Below, in pieces: positions 37,130-45,723 of a stretch of DNA of 64,000 bases. A program made the position numbers and the translations under genes. The DNA comes from Sphingobacterium phlebotomi (GTDB taxonomy: Bacteria; Bacteroidota; Bacteroidia; Sphingobacteriales; Sphingobacteriaceae). The notes under the pieces were generated by a model, which was not told where the DNA came from, ran no database searches, and worked only from the letters and a program-made list of their open reading frames with translations. Position 1 is the first letter of the stretch; each line of letters starts with the position of its first letter. The stretch covers positions 62,001-126,000 of the forward strand of contig NZ_VTAV01000007.1 in assembly GCF_008180195.1 (NCBI RefSeq). Direction: 5' to 3'.

Positions 37130-37332
37130 GGGAAACCACACGATTCGGTTCATTGAGAAGGTGAACGGACGTTCTGTCATCCGCACCTATGTTGACGACA
37201 AAGAGTCAGAAGAATATAATCGGACAGAACGGCCGAGATGGATCCTAGCTGAAAAGTTTATTTATTGAAATTAACAACTTTATAAATATAGATTAATTAT
37301 GATAGGCTAATGGAAAACTTTTTCAAACCATA

Positions 37333-37695
37333 TTAACACATCCCGTTTTCGATATCCTCAATGCATCTTGCTAGGAGCTTTTTGACTTCCGTTAGTTGGT
37401 GGATCTTGGCATCGACCTCGTTGATTTTGCTATTTACGACCGCTATTTTCTTTTCTACCGATAATTGCTCACTATGCCAGTTTTCCAACAGATCTTTTAT
37501 TTCAGCCAATGTAAATCCAACCTCCTTGGCACCTTTGATGATTTCTATTTTCTCCACTACAAGTTCGTCATAATGTTTATAGTTGTTTGTTCTTACGTTT
37601 TCATCAGATACACCTTTGAACATTCCGTAATTCTCGTAATATCGCAACGTAGCTATCGATACGCCTGTTCTTTTTGATAATTCATTGATTAACAT
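37333..37695 (-). CDS. MerR family transcriptional regulator
   Basis: 120 residues. Winged-helix DNA-binding domain at 1-70 (INELSKRTGVSIATLRYYENYGMF), then the linking helix and a short C-terminal coiled coil (KKIAVVNSKINEVDAKIHQLTEVKKLLARCI). The single Cys near the end and the short tail do not form a classic metal-binding loop, so an organic or redox signal is more likely. It is divergent from an MBL-fold hydrolase with 111 bp between start codons, which contain a MerR-type palindrome. Confidence 0.85.
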   Translation of the reverse strand: MLINELSKRTGVSIATLRYYENYGMFKGVSDENVRTNNYKHYDELVVEKIEIIKGAKEVGFTLAEIKDLLENWHSEQLSVEKKIAVVNSKINEVDAKIHQLTEVKKLLARCIEDIENGMC

Positions 37696-37726
37696 ATTCT
37701 TATGTTTTTGTGGGTAAAAAATATAA

Positions 37727-37741
37727 AGTATAAACTATACT
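37727..37741. promoter_or_regulatory. MerR-type operator palindrome
   Basis: Perfect inverted repeat AGTATA-AAC-TATACT between merR and the MBL gene. It lies just upstream of the -33/-7 elements at 37748-37778, the expected place for a MerR site acting on the MBL promoter. Confidence 0.6.
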
Positions 37742-37747
37742 ATATGG

Positions 37748-37778
37748 TTGTTAGTTGTAAATCTACAAAGTATATTTG
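37748..37778 (+). promoter_or_regulatory. Promoter of the MBL hydrolase gene
   Basis: TTG (37748-37750), 20-bp spacer, TATATTTG (37771-37778): a good match to the Bacteroidota TTG...TAnnTTTG promoter. A short hairpin TTGCAC/GTGCAA (37776-37794) covers the start of the transcript. Confidence 0.7.
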
Positions 37779-37806
37779 CACAATCAAAGTGCAATGAGGC
37801 AAAAGT

Positions 37807-38946
37807 ATGAGAAGGGAGAAGCTTTTTAAAATATTGAAAAATGTAATGATAGGGATACTCATTTTTATAGGTATATCGACTTTAGCTGTCCTTGCCTATA
37901 TGCAACATCCTAAATTCGGGAAAGCACCAAGTGGAAAAAGATTGGAACGGATAAAACAATCGCCCCAGTACAGAGACGGGAAATTTCAAAACACACACTA
38001 TACGCCTATGGTTAGCGAGGGATATTCGATGACCAAAGTGACCTTTGATTTTATTTTCCGAAAATTTCCTCGGACCAAACCGATAGACGAAATCCCATCT
38101 TTAAAGACCGATTTGAAAAGCTTGCCGCTCAGCGACAATGTATTGATCTGGTTCGGTCATTCGTCCTACTTCATCCAGCTCAACGGTACGCGATTCCTGG
38201 TAGACCCTGTTTTCAGCGGCAATGCTTCGCCTATTCCAGGTTCAAATAAATCATTCATCGGAACAGATATTTATTCGGCTGAAGACATGCCTGATATTGA
38301 CTATCTCCTCATCACGCACGATCATTACGACCACCTCGATTACGAAACCATTATAAAATTAAAACCCAAAATAAAGCAGGTTATATGTGGTCTGGGAGTG
38401 GGCGAGCATTTTGAATATTGGAAGTTTGATCCTGCGCAAATAATCGAAAAAGATTGGAACGAACGTATTTCGATCAGAGATGATCTTACAGTACACACTG
38501 CGCCAGCACGGCATTTTTCCGGCAGAGGCATGAAGAGCAATAGTACGCTTTGGCTTTCTTACATTTTGCAGACACCAGATTTGAAATTGTATCTAGGTGG
38601 TGATAGCGGCTACGATACGCATTTTGCCGAGATTGGGAAACAGTTTGGTGGATTCGATCTAGCCCTTTTAGACAACGGTCAGTACAACCCAGCCTGGAGG
38701 GAGATCCATTTATTGCCAGATGAAGTATTGAAAGCCGCAAAGGACTTACAGACAAAGCGATTGTTGCCGATACATTCATCCAAATTCAAATTGGGCTACC
38801 ACCCTTGGGACGAACCTTTGACAAGTGTTACTGCGTTAAATGAAGAAGCGCATAAAACAACATTGATCACGCCCAGAATAGGCGACATCGTATACTTGAA
38901 CGACACGGAACAAACGTTTACCAAATGGTGGGAAAGCCTCGATTGA
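37807..38946 (+). CDS. MBL-fold metal-dependent hydrolase (NAPE-PLD/UlaG-like)
   Basis: 379 residues with an N-terminal membrane segment (about 12-32). The zinc site is complete: H171-D-H-Y-D175-H176 (ITHDHYDHLD), later His in APARHFSGRG and Asp in LGGDSGYD, and LLPIHSSKF. This class contains N-acylphosphatidylethanolamine phospholipase D and RomA-type proteins, so a lipid or cyclic phosphodiester substrate at the membrane is plausible. Regulated by the divergent MerR protein, to judge from the palindrome at 37727. Substrate unproven. Confidence 0.88.
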   Translation: MRREKLFKILKNVMIGILIFIGISTLAVLAYMQHPKFGKAPSGKRLERIKQSPQYRDGKFQNTHYTPMVSEGYSMTKVTFDFIFRKFPRTKPIDEIPSLKTDLKSLPLSDNVLIWFGHSSYFIQLNGTRFLVDPVFSGNASPIPGSNKSFIGTDIYSAEDMPDIDYLLITHDHYDHLDYETIIKLKPKIKQVICGLGVGEHFEYWKFDPAQIIEKDWNERISIRDDLTVHTAPARHFSGRGMKSNSTLWLSYILQTPDLKLYLGGDSGYDTHFAEIGKQFGGFDLALLDNGQYNPAWREIHLLPDEVLKAAKDLQTKRLLPIHSSKFKLGYHPWDEPLTSVTALNEEAHKTTLITPRIGDIVYLNDTEQTFTKWWESLD

Positions 38947-39042
38947 TGTTTTGTTTTACTTTTTAAAATGAACAGCTACGGTGTAGCAGCTAAAACAGCT
39001 TTTGAGTTACGTTTTCCCAAATGACAAAAAACAATTACATAA

Positions 39043-39168
39043 TCAATACAAGGAGTTAGCAAAACCAAAACTATTCCAAGCGTTATTATTGGTGTTGTCG
39101 GAAAAACGCTTATCATGTGGCTGTTATTCCAGTTCAGCCCGACAAAAACGCAGAAAATTTCTGTGTAA
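39043..39168 (+). pseudogene. Fragment encoding a hydrophobic C-terminus
   Basis: 41 codons after an in-frame stop read like the last membrane helix of a small protein (VIIGVVGKTLIMWLLFQF). There is no start. Another frame over the same DNA is open for 64 codons but has no signature. Probably the end of a lost membrane-protein gene. Confidence 0.35.
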
Positions 39169-39212
39169 GCATACTTTAGATGAAATCCAAAGGTAGAAAA
39201 ATATTTTTTACG

Positions 39213-39220
39213 TAAATTTG
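39213..39220 (+). promoter_or_regulatory. Bacteroidota -7 box (TAAATTTG) for the lipoprotein gene
   Basis: Full TAnnTTTG match 25 bp before the ATG at 39245. Confidence 0.45.
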
Positions 39221-39244
39221 GTTTATTGATTTACGTTATTTCAC

Positions 39245-39904
39245 ATGACCCTAACATTTGCATTAAGTTATAGACAATTACTTTTTCTCATTGCTATAAC
39301 CTTTTTATTTCTTGGTAGCTGTTCGAAGAAATCTTTAGATCCAGAAGTTGACGAAGACGAAACCGTTCTTCCTCACGAATATGAAATAGAAAGTTTAACG
39401 TATCGCTTGGCGGACGATGACAAAATTGATACTGTAAAAATCAAATGGGGCACAGAGGAGTTTACTAATCCCGGGAATACCCTCATGGAAGTACAGCACG
39501 TCGAAACGTTTAATGATCTTGTCAAAACTTCCTTGTTTGAGATAAATCTGGAAGAGGATGAATTACCCTTAGATTTAAACATTACCGAATTTAAGATTAA
39601 TGTGCCTGCTGTATATTACGAAGACGGGACATTTTCCTATTATCCCGAACCCTTTACAATAAGCGACAGTGAGCAACGGGAGCAGTACAAAAATAACAGT
39701 ACATTTACCTTAGACCTGAAAGTGCCTGCACGATCAACACTAATCTTAGGAAAATCTATTGATCGGCATGATATAATCTGTTCATTTAAGCTGGTCATAC
39801 GTAATAAAACCACCGGTGACAAATATACCGTGGACGGAAAATGGCACGGCGTACTTCGTTATTTTAACGAAAGCTTTTCGGTCGATGAAGAAATTCTAAA
39901 TTGA
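39245..39904 (+). CDS. Lipoprotein of unknown function
   Basis: 219 residues. Lipobox LGSC with Cys26 after a hydrophobic segment. The mature protein is acidic near the N-terminus (EVDEDET) and then mostly beta, with no domain I recognise. A piece of a second copy survives at 30652-30722, so this was once a small family here. It is followed by a DoxX-like gene after 10 bp and may be cotranscribed. Confidence 0.7.
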   Translation: MTLTFALSYRQLLFLIAITFLFLGSCSKKSLDPEVDEDETVLPHEYEIESLTYRLADDDKIDTVKIKWGTEEFTNPGNTLMEVQHVETFNDLVKTSLFEINLEEDELPLDLNITEFKINVPAVYYEDGTFSYYPEPFTISDSEQREQYKNNSTFTLDLKVPARSTLILGKSIDRHDIICSFKLVIRNKTTGDKYTVDGKWHGVLRYFNESFSVDEEILN

Positions 39905-39914
39905 AAGCACTATT

Positions 39915-40352
39915 ATGGCCACGATAAAAACATCTACTTTTCAGAATATATGCAGGATCTTTGTGGGCGGATTTATGTTATATGCGGGCATAAGTCATTT
40001 AACCTTTCTTCGGGAAGAATTTTTGGCTCAGGTACCTAGGTGGTTGCCAGACAATCCAGCTTTCATGGATTTTGTGGTTGTATCCTCCGGAATTGTTGAA
40101 ATAGCACTTGGATTGGCCATGATATTCTTAAGCAGATATAAAGTTACGGTAGGTGTTATATTAGCCATATTTTACGTGCTCGTTTTTCCCGGTAACATCT
40201 CGCAGTACACCAATCAGATTGATGCCTTTGGTCTCGATACAGATCAAAAAAGACTTATGCGGTTGTTCTTTCAACCGGTTTTAATTCTATTGGCACTCTG
40301 GTCAACGGGCGCAATTAAGGCATACGTACAAAAAATGTTCAACAAGTCTTAG
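39915..40352 (+). CDS. DoxX-like membrane protein
   Basis: 145 residues with four membrane helices and the DoxX-like opening RIFVGGFMLYAGISHLTF followed by VEIALGLAMIF. Unlike many DoxX genes it lies after a lipoprotein gene. Such proteins are linked to redox stress (thiosulfate:quinone oxidoreductase, mycobacterial SseA-DoxX-SodA). Specific partner unknown. Confidence 0.75.
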   Translation: MATIKTSTFQNICRIFVGGFMLYAGISHLTFLREEFLAQVPRWLPDNPAFMDFVVVSSGIVEIALGLAMIFLSRYKVTVGVILAIFYVLVFPGNISQYTNQIDAFGLDTDQKRLMRLFFQPVLILLALWSTGAIKAYVQKMFNKS

Positions 40353-40354
40353 TC

Positions 40355-40565
40355 GGAATTCGTCAAGCTTAAGTCCATCCAGTTCCGGACGGTTAATATT
40401 AGTCCAATTTACGCGAGAATCTCTTTGATTTTCCCAAGCATCCCAATCGGCATCCAAGTATTCTATCGTTTCAAGTTTTGTTATCTTATCAGCGTTAAGT
40501 GATATCCTAAATTTGCATGTAAGCGGGATACCCGCATGATCTGTATGTTGACCTGAATCGCCAGT
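40355..40565 (-). pseudogene. Decayed gene fragment on the minus strand
   Basis: A frame runs from after a TAA (near 40570) into the 3' end of the DoxX gene and reads with clear coding composition (HTDHAGIPLTCKFRISLNAD, then ETIEYLDADWDAWENQ). No start codon. I do not recognise the family; the strand is opposite to the flanking genes. It fills most of the 400-bp gap before the thioredoxin gene. Confidence 0.45.
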
Positions 40566-40629
40566 TTACTGTTCAATGCGGATGACAGCAGGAGTACAAC
40601 TTTGATAGATGCTCTTTACATATTTTACT

Positions 40630-40658
40630 TGTAACAAATATTGACTAAATTTGTTACA
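40630..40658. promoter_or_regulatory. 29-bp inverted repeat covering the thioredoxin-gene promoter
   Basis: TGTAACAAAT (40630-40639) and ATTTGTTACA (40649-40658), a perfect 10-bp repeat with a 9-bp spacer. The right arm includes the -7 box TAAATTTG (40646-40653). It lies 95 bp before the ATG at 40753 and looks like a repressor operator. Confidence 0.65.
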
Positions 40659-40752
40659 GATTACACGAATTCATAAATGCCGGAAACAGCTAAAAATAAG
40701 ATAGAAGCAGCTTATATTTAGAAATCCAGAGACCCGGTACGGACGCATATAG

Positions 40753-42354
40753 ATGAAAAAATTAATAAACCTTTTTGTCGCTGTAGTTTTCTCGACTGCG
40801 CTTTTCGGTCAAAAGAAGAACCACGCTGATGAGATAAAAGAAAAAGAAGCATTGGAATGGATTCATGCTGAATTGGCGAAAGCACAAAACCCTAAGGTTT
40901 TGGCATCATATGGTGGCGACGACTTTTTTAGGAAGGATTCTGTACGTATTGTAGGTTATATTAAGGGCTACGACATCGGATTGGGCTTTTCAAGCGGTAT
41001 GGTCTATTATTCTGACATTTTCACACAAGAGGACATTCCAGCCACCGCCAGGGTATATGAAAACGGCACTTTTGAAGTTTCGTTTGAGGTATTATACCCA
41101 CAGATCTCATATCTTTATTTGGACGATTATACCATTGAGTTTTACGCCGAACCGGGGCATACCATAGGATTGCTACTGGATTGGGAAGATTTTTTGGAAG
41201 GTGATCGGTATCGAAACAGAAGTTATACTTGGCAACATACGCAGTATTTGGGCGATTTGGGAAAGTTTAATGAAAATTTATTCGCAATAGATACCCGTAG
41301 GCCGGATTACAAAAAATTACTTGATAGTCAGAAAAAGACAGCACCGGATGAATTTAAGAATACTTGGCTAGAACAGTGGCAATCCGAATCTCTACATTTC
41401 GATTCGGTCTTGTCGGCATCCAATGTAAACGCCAAGCTTTCATCACTGATCAAGGCACAGATAGATATGGTTTATGCCACTTATTTTTTTGAATACGCTC
41501 GCGATAGAGATTATTACAGCAAGCAGGATACAGCAAATCAGGTACTAAAGATGCCGCTCCCTGCCGATTACTATGATTTTATCACCGCGATAGACTTTAA
41601 TAATCAAGCCTATTTGGCCTCTTACGATTTTTCAGTTTTTATCAATCACTACGAGCGTACAGAGCCATTTCGTATCCGCCCTTCCTTTACGGATTCCACA
41701 TTGACGCAGCCTGAGACAGCCAAGAGCGGTCTGATAAACGACATTGCTTTGGGCCGACATATCGCCGTCAATTTAAATCAACACCCCATTTTCGGGGAAA
41801 AGCTTGTACAAAATAAACTTATCGAACACCCCGTTGTCGCTAAAAACATAAAGGAATACGCCAATTATTTGGAAACCAAGAGAGGAGGTTATGAATTGCC
41901 CGATACTGGTGGTGCGAAAGTCTTTAAAAATATGGTTGATAAATATAAAGGAAAGGTGTTGATCGTGGACTTTTGGGCAGAATGGTGTGCACCCTGTCGG
42001 GCCGGTATAGAGGCCCATTTGGCCGATCGTGAAAAATATGCAGATCACCCGGATTTTGCTTTTCTTTTTGTAACGGACGAGAGCTCCAGTGAAAAATTTT
42101 ACCAGGAGTATACAGAAAAGCAAAAGATGATCAATTCCTACCAAGTCCGTAACGGCGAATATCTGGCATTGCGCGAATTGTTCCGTTTCAACGGTATTCC
42201 TCACTATATTCTAGTCGGCGCAGATGGTAAAATATTGGATGACCGCTATTCGATGTCCAATTGGAAACACGATTTTGTCAAACGTTTCCCAGATAAATTT
42301 AAAAGGGAGGACTTTTTCGACAGTATATCTGCGCAAGAATTGCGTCAGAATTGA
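40753..42354 (+). CDS. Periplasmic thioredoxin-fold protein (TlpA/ResA-like)
   Basis: 533 residues with a signal peptide ending at LFGQ (20). A long N-terminal part (20-390) contains a DUF4369-like beta domain and a helical region. The C-terminal TlpA domain carries C412-A-P-C415 (FWAEWCAPCRAG) and a later cis-Pro (GIPHYILVG). It is a thiol reductase or oxidase acting in the periplasm, as is common in Bacteroidota. The promoter has a 29-bp inverted repeat. A 61-bp repeat starts right after its stop. Confidence 0.85.
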   Translation: MKKLINLFVAVVFSTALFGQKKNHADEIKEKEALEWIHAELAKAQNPKVLASYGGDDFFRKDSVRIVGYIKGYDIGLGFSSGMVYYSDIFTQEDIPATARVYENGTFEVSFEVLYPQISYLYLDDYTIEFYAEPGHTIGLLLDWEDFLEGDRYRNRSYTWQHTQYLGDLGKFNENLFAIDTRRPDYKKLLDSQKKTAPDEFKNTWLEQWQSESLHFDSVLSASNVNAKLSSLIKAQIDMVYATYFFEYARDRDYYSKQDTANQVLKMPLPADYYDFITAIDFNNQAYLASYDFSVFINHYERTEPFRIRPSFTDSTLTQPETAKSGLINDIALGRHIAVNLNQHPIFGEKLVQNKLIEHPVVAKNIKEYANYLETKRGGYELPDTGGAKVFKNMVDKYKGKVLIVDFWAEWCAPCRAGIEAHLADREKYADHPDFAFLFVTDESSSEKFYQEYTEKQKMINSYQVRNGEYLALRELFRFNGIPHYILVGADGKILDDRYSMSNWKHDFVKRFPDKFKREDFFDSISAQELRQN

Positions 42355-42356
42355 GT

Positions 42357-42417
42357 AGTCCGTTTCTTTCTTAAACCCGAGGATAGGAAAGGACCCTCTT
42401 AGCGTTGAAGACATTCC
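42357..42417 (+). repeat. 61-bp repeat, copy 1
   Basis: Differs from 53442-53502 at only three or so positions. Both copies read SVSFL...RIGKDPLSVEDIP in one frame, so they derive from the same unknown gene. Here the frame goes on for about 30 codons (VVIYRRDEQHQKQ) before a stop. It begins two bases after the thioredoxin stop codon. Confidence 0.75.
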
Positions 42418-42437
42418 GGATGTAGTAATCTACAGAC

Positions 42438-42752
42438 GTGACGAGCAGCACCAAAAACAAAGCGAAATGGAATGCATTAAGAATGACCTCGTTTTACAGC
42501 TTTGAACCATTAAATGAAATTAAAGATAAAACTATTGAATTTGAACAGTCTGTGTCGCCCGACTTTGATAAGATAGAACAGCACGCTTTCTCTTATCTTG
42601 ATGAATTTTTCTTAAAAAGGTTGACAAAAGAGGAAAATAATCTATTCAAAGTAGTTAGAGACATTGAAATAACCAATGGTCTAATTAGTATGGACATATT
42701 GGCAAAGCAGAATAATACAACAAGAAGGCAGCTACATTTATACATCTTCCTT
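42438..42752 (+). pseudogene. Remnant of an AraC gene fused in frame to the next AraC gene
   Basis: The frame of the next gene is open upstream to 42438. These 105 codons are not a normal AraC N-terminus. They resemble the middle and first helix-turn-helix of the AraC protein at 27066 (compare NEIKDKTIEFEQS with NELTNETVEFEKS, and TTRRQLHLYI with TTVRQLERNF). So a different AraC gene has been cut and joined in frame. Confidence 0.6.
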
Positions 42753-43628
42753 ATGAAACAAAAACATTCAGATAACTTTGACTTACTCAGATATTTAACA
42801 TCTCAAAAAAATGATGGCCGTATGGCGCCTTATTATTTGGCATCAAAAGCGTGTCTGGAAGACTTGAAAATCACCCATCCCTTTAAAAATTACTTTTATA
42901 CTATCGGTCTGTATTATGGTGAAGGAACTTGCATCAGAATAGGCACTGCCGATTATAATTTAACACGTGGGAGTCTATTGACGATTGGCCCCGGAATGAC
43001 TTGTCAATGGCTCAATACCACATTCCCTTCAAATGACACGCTCTTTTTTTATGATGACATTTTTGTAAATAATTTCAGCCGGTCATTTTTTTATTCCCTC
43101 GAATTTTTTTGCCCCGATGAAAAGAGTGTAATCCAACTCTCCGACAGGCAATTTGAAGAAATGCAACAGCTTTTCAGCACACTTCGGGCAATCGCTGATA
43201 AGCCCGAAGCAGTATCGGGAATACTATATTCAATCCTGATTATTTCACAGAAATATTTCTGGAAACTGCACCGAGGCAATAAAAAGGAACTCAACGGTAA
43301 AGAACATACCGTTGTAAAGTTTAGAGAGTTAGTTTCAAAGAATTTCTCTGCGTATAAAGAAGTTGCTTTTTATGCAGAACAGTTGCATATATCGCCAAAA
43401 TATCTGAGCGAAATATTAGTTGAATACACTGGGCTTTCAGCAAAAAAATGGATTGAGTTTCATATCATGCAGGAGGCAAAGTACCTGTTGAGCTTTTGGA
43501 ATATGTCTGTTAAGGAGGTGTCGTTCCAGCTTGGCTACACAGATACGTCTCATTTTTCCCGTGCATTCAGAAGCTACGACGGTCAGCTCCCCACCGAGTT
43601 TAAAAATACGATTGAAAACCCTACGTAA
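42753..43628 (+). CDS. AraC family transcriptional regulator
   Basis: 291 residues from the ATG of MKQKHSDNFDLLRYL, the usual size. The N-terminal cupin-like sensor has TRGSLLTIGPGMTCQW. Two helix-turn-helix motifs follow at the C-terminus (YKEVAFYAEQLHISPKYLSEILVEYTG and SVKEVSFQLGYTDTSHFSRAFRSYDG). The frame extends upstream to 42438 but that part is a separate AraC relic. A near-consensus -7 box TACATTTA lies at 42733-42740. Target genes may be the downstream operon starting at 43975. Confidence 0.85.
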   Translation: MKQKHSDNFDLLRYLTSQKNDGRMAPYYLASKACLEDLKITHPFKNYFYTIGLYYGEGTCIRIGTADYNLTRGSLLTIGPGMTCQWLNTTFPSNDTLFFYDDIFVNNFSRSFFYSLEFFCPDEKSVIQLSDRQFEEMQQLFSTLRAIADKPEAVSGILYSILIISQKYFWKLHRGNKKELNGKEHTVVKFRELVSKNFSAYKEVAFYAEQLHISPKYLSEILVEYTGLSAKKWIEFHIMQEAKYLLSFWNMSVKEVSFQLGYTDTSHFSRAFRSYDGQLPTEFKNTIENPT

Positions 43629-43749
43629 TCGCGGGTTCTAAATCAAAAACAGAAAAAACTACATTTTTTACCGCCATACTTACGGTATTGACGGACAGGC
43701 TTCTTCATATCTTCGTATGGTGTTATAAAAAACGTACAACGAACTTTAG

Positions 43750-43902
43750 CTACAATGTTCTATCGGAATGGTAAATGCTATCACAAATGCCCGTTTCGCA
43801 ACATATCAGTGTGTCTTTGGTTACGAAAAGACAGGACGAATCACCTACGGGAGAAATATACCCTAAATAGATTGTCACGTTTTTAGCACCTACTGTGTCC
43901 AT
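43750..43902 (-). pseudogene. Short cysteine-containing ORF or fragment
   Basis: 50 codons on the minus strand, from an ATG to TAG, with coding-like composition and a CC-xxx-IC cluster (LICCETGICDS). The frame is open a little upstream of the ATG, which suggests the 3' end of a lost gene, but a true small protein cannot be excluded. It lies in a 346-bp gap that otherwise holds nothing I can name. Confidence 0.35.
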
Positions 43903-43974
43903 ATATTGAACAGTGGTTGGCTGTAGCTATGTTCCGGTACAGCTTAAAAGAAAAAATGAAATCTGAAGGGAACG

Positions 43975-44610
43975 ATGAAAGAAACAAAGATAATAAAACA
44001 CTTGTTGGCCTGTTTGTTTTTCAGCATGTGGCACTTGCATGGCCGGGCGCAGATACCTGTTGAGATCAGTGCAGGACATGCCGGGTACTATTATCAGCAT
44101 TCGTTTGCCACAAGATTCCATCCGGAAAAATCCCTCGGTTTCTTTCACACCTCGTCAGTTCTTATACCTTATGATAAAAAACGTGGAAATGAAATTATGA
44201 GCCAGTCTTACCTTTCCTACACGATGAGCCAACGATGGACATCAGGAGTTGGTACTATCTTCACTCCCTTCAACCGGGTAAGACCATCTGTATTTTTCCA
44301 GTATTTCCATAAAGGGAAAACAACATCTGTGCTGGTTTACCCGAGAATGGATATATGGTCTGACCCCAACCTCGAACTTATGGGCTTTATTGAATATCAG
44401 GGAGCCGAAAACAGACCTGTAAACCTATACGCCCGATTTCAATATATGACCACATGGAACCTAGACGGACATAGCCGGAGCTATCAATATGCAAGAGCAG
44501 GAATAGATACCGGAGGCATACAGTTTGGACTGGCCGCAAATTTTGACCAGTACGGACGTTTTGCCACAAACTACAGCAACTTTGGACTTTTCGTGAGAAA
44601 AGTATTTTGA
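43975..44610 (+). CDS. Predicted outer-membrane beta-barrel protein
   Basis: 211 residues with a signal peptide ending at GRAQ (25). The rest alternates hydrophobic and polar residues with many aromatics (SVFFQYFHKGKTTSVLVYP) and ends in VRKVF, a typical barrel end with a terminal Phe. No known family. A decayed 3' copy lies at 33432-33598. It starts a run of plus-strand genes to 47320 (DoxX, NTF2-like, ECF41, azoreductase). Confidence 0.65.
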   Translation: MKETKIIKHLLACLFFSMWHLHGRAQIPVEISAGHAGYYYQHSFATRFHPEKSLGFFHTSSVLIPYDKKRGNEIMSQSYLSYTMSQRWTSGVGTIFTPFNRVRPSVFFQYFHKGKTTSVLVYPRMDIWSDPNLELMGFIEYQGAENRPVNLYARFQYMTTWNLDGHSRSYQYARAGIDTGGIQFGLAANFDQYGRFATNYSNFGLFVRKVF

Positions 44611-44641
44611 ATAATTGTATCATCAAATAATGAACGAAATC

Positions 44642-45088
44642 ATGAAACAGAAAATTTTTAGTACACACAATGATTATACAGGTTTAATTATTCGCCTCAC
44701 AATAGGTATCGTTATGTTTCCACACGGAGCGCAGGCTATGCTGGGCTGGTTTGGCGGCTTTGGGTTTGCCCAAACTTTGGAGGGTTTGCAACAGATGGGC
44801 CACCCAGGGCTTGTGGGGTTATTAGCTATCTTAATAGAGTTCTTTGCACCCATTTTTATAATAACAGGCTTTGCCTCCCGTTTTTGGGCAATTGCAATGG
44901 GAAGTCTTTTTATTGGGATAATTTTATTTGCAGGACATCTTGAGCATGGCTTTTTTATGAACTGGTTTGGCGATAAAGAGGGCGAGGGATTCGAATATCA
45001 CTTGCTGATGATTGGCTTATGCCTGGCACTATTCATTCAGGGCAGCGGAAAATATTCACTGGACAATTTGATATCAAAAAATGGTTGA
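44642..45088 (+). CDS. DoxX family membrane protein
   Basis: 148 residues from the ATG of MKQKIFSTHNDYTGLI. Four membrane helices with the strong DoxX signature TIGIVMFPHGAQAMLGWFGGFGF. Oxidoreductase-associated DoxX proteins act in thiol or quinone redox defence. Earlier ATGs (44615, 44630) are possible but less like the family. Located 31 bp after the outer-membrane gene. Confidence 0.85.
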   Translation: MKQKIFSTHNDYTGLIIRLTIGIVMFPHGAQAMLGWFGGFGFAQTLEGLQQMGHPGLVGLLAILIEFFAPIFIITGFASRFWAIAMGSLFIGIILFAGHLEHGFFMNWFGDKEGEGFEYHLLMIGLCLALFIQGSGKYSLDNLISKNG

Positions 45089-45144
45089 TTTTTTGGTAGT
45101 AAAAATGGTGCTTTCAAAATCTAAGTAACGAAAAAGAAATAAAT

Positions 45145-45264
45145 ATGGAAAAGAGAATTGACATACGGGAGGTGATGCAAAAAGCGGCACTTAATATGCC
45201 CGCCTTTCTAGAGCAGCATGGTATTACGATTGAAAGAGATATCTATCAGCCAGTCGAGGAGTAA
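45145..45264 (+). pseudogene. Very short ORF, possibly a truncated carboxymuconolactone decarboxylase-like gene
   Basis: 39 codons (MEKRIDIREVMQKAALNMP...) ending at TAA. The opening resembles the start of alkylhydroperoxidase/CMD proteins, but there is no CxxC. Coding-like sequence continues in another frame up to 45328 (INYLEQEVREHK). ECF41 sigma factors usually control such COE-type genes, and an ECF41 gene lies just downstream, which is consistent with a broken target gene. Tentative. Confidence 0.35.
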
Positions 45265-45339
45265 GCCGTATAGATTTTAAACCGGAATCAATAAATTACC
45301 TGGAACAAGAAGTTCGTGAACACAAATAATGACTACGAA

Positions 45340-45705
45340 ATGATAACAAAGGATGAAATTTTAAATCTCGAAAACACACTTTACGAAGCCATCAAAAATA
45401 GTGATACGGAAGTACTCGACAACCTATTGCATGCTGATTTGCTTTTTGTAGTTCCCAGCGGTCAGACAATAACTAAGGAAATGGATTTGCAAACCTATCG
45501 TGAGGGAAATTTAAAAGTAAAAGAACTTACTCCCAAAGTAGAAGAACTAAACATCATAGCGGATTTGGCTGTCGTTACATTGCAGATGAAGTTAAAAGGA
45601 GATTATAATAATGAGCCTTTTGAAGCTAAATATAGATATATCCGTTTTTGGAAAGAGTTTCCCGAAGGTATAAAAGTAGTTGGTGGAAGCGGCATAGCTA
45701 TTTAA
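45340..45705 (+). CDS. NTF2-like (SnoaL/DUF4440) protein
   Basis: 121 residues from the ATG of MITKDEILN; a GTG at 45316 in the same frame would add eight residues. Paralogue of 33690-34070: shares NLLHADLLFVVPSGQTITKEMDLQ and FEAKYRYIRFWKEF. Lies 18 bp before the ECF41 sigma factor gene, which itself carries a SnoaL domain. Ligand unknown. Confidence 0.75.
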   Translation: MITKDEILNLENTLYEAIKNSDTEVLDNLLHADLLFVVPSGQTITKEMDLQTYREGNLKVKELTPKVEELNIIADLAVVTLQMKLKGDYNNEPFEAKYRYIRFWKEFPEGIKVVGGSGIAI

Positions 45706-45723
45706 CCAAAGAATTCAAAACTA

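Noticed and set aside
39002..39196. 64-codon plus-strand frame
   Set aside because: Composition is unlike a protein; the overlapping frame ending at 39168 is the better coding candidate and is itself only a fragment.
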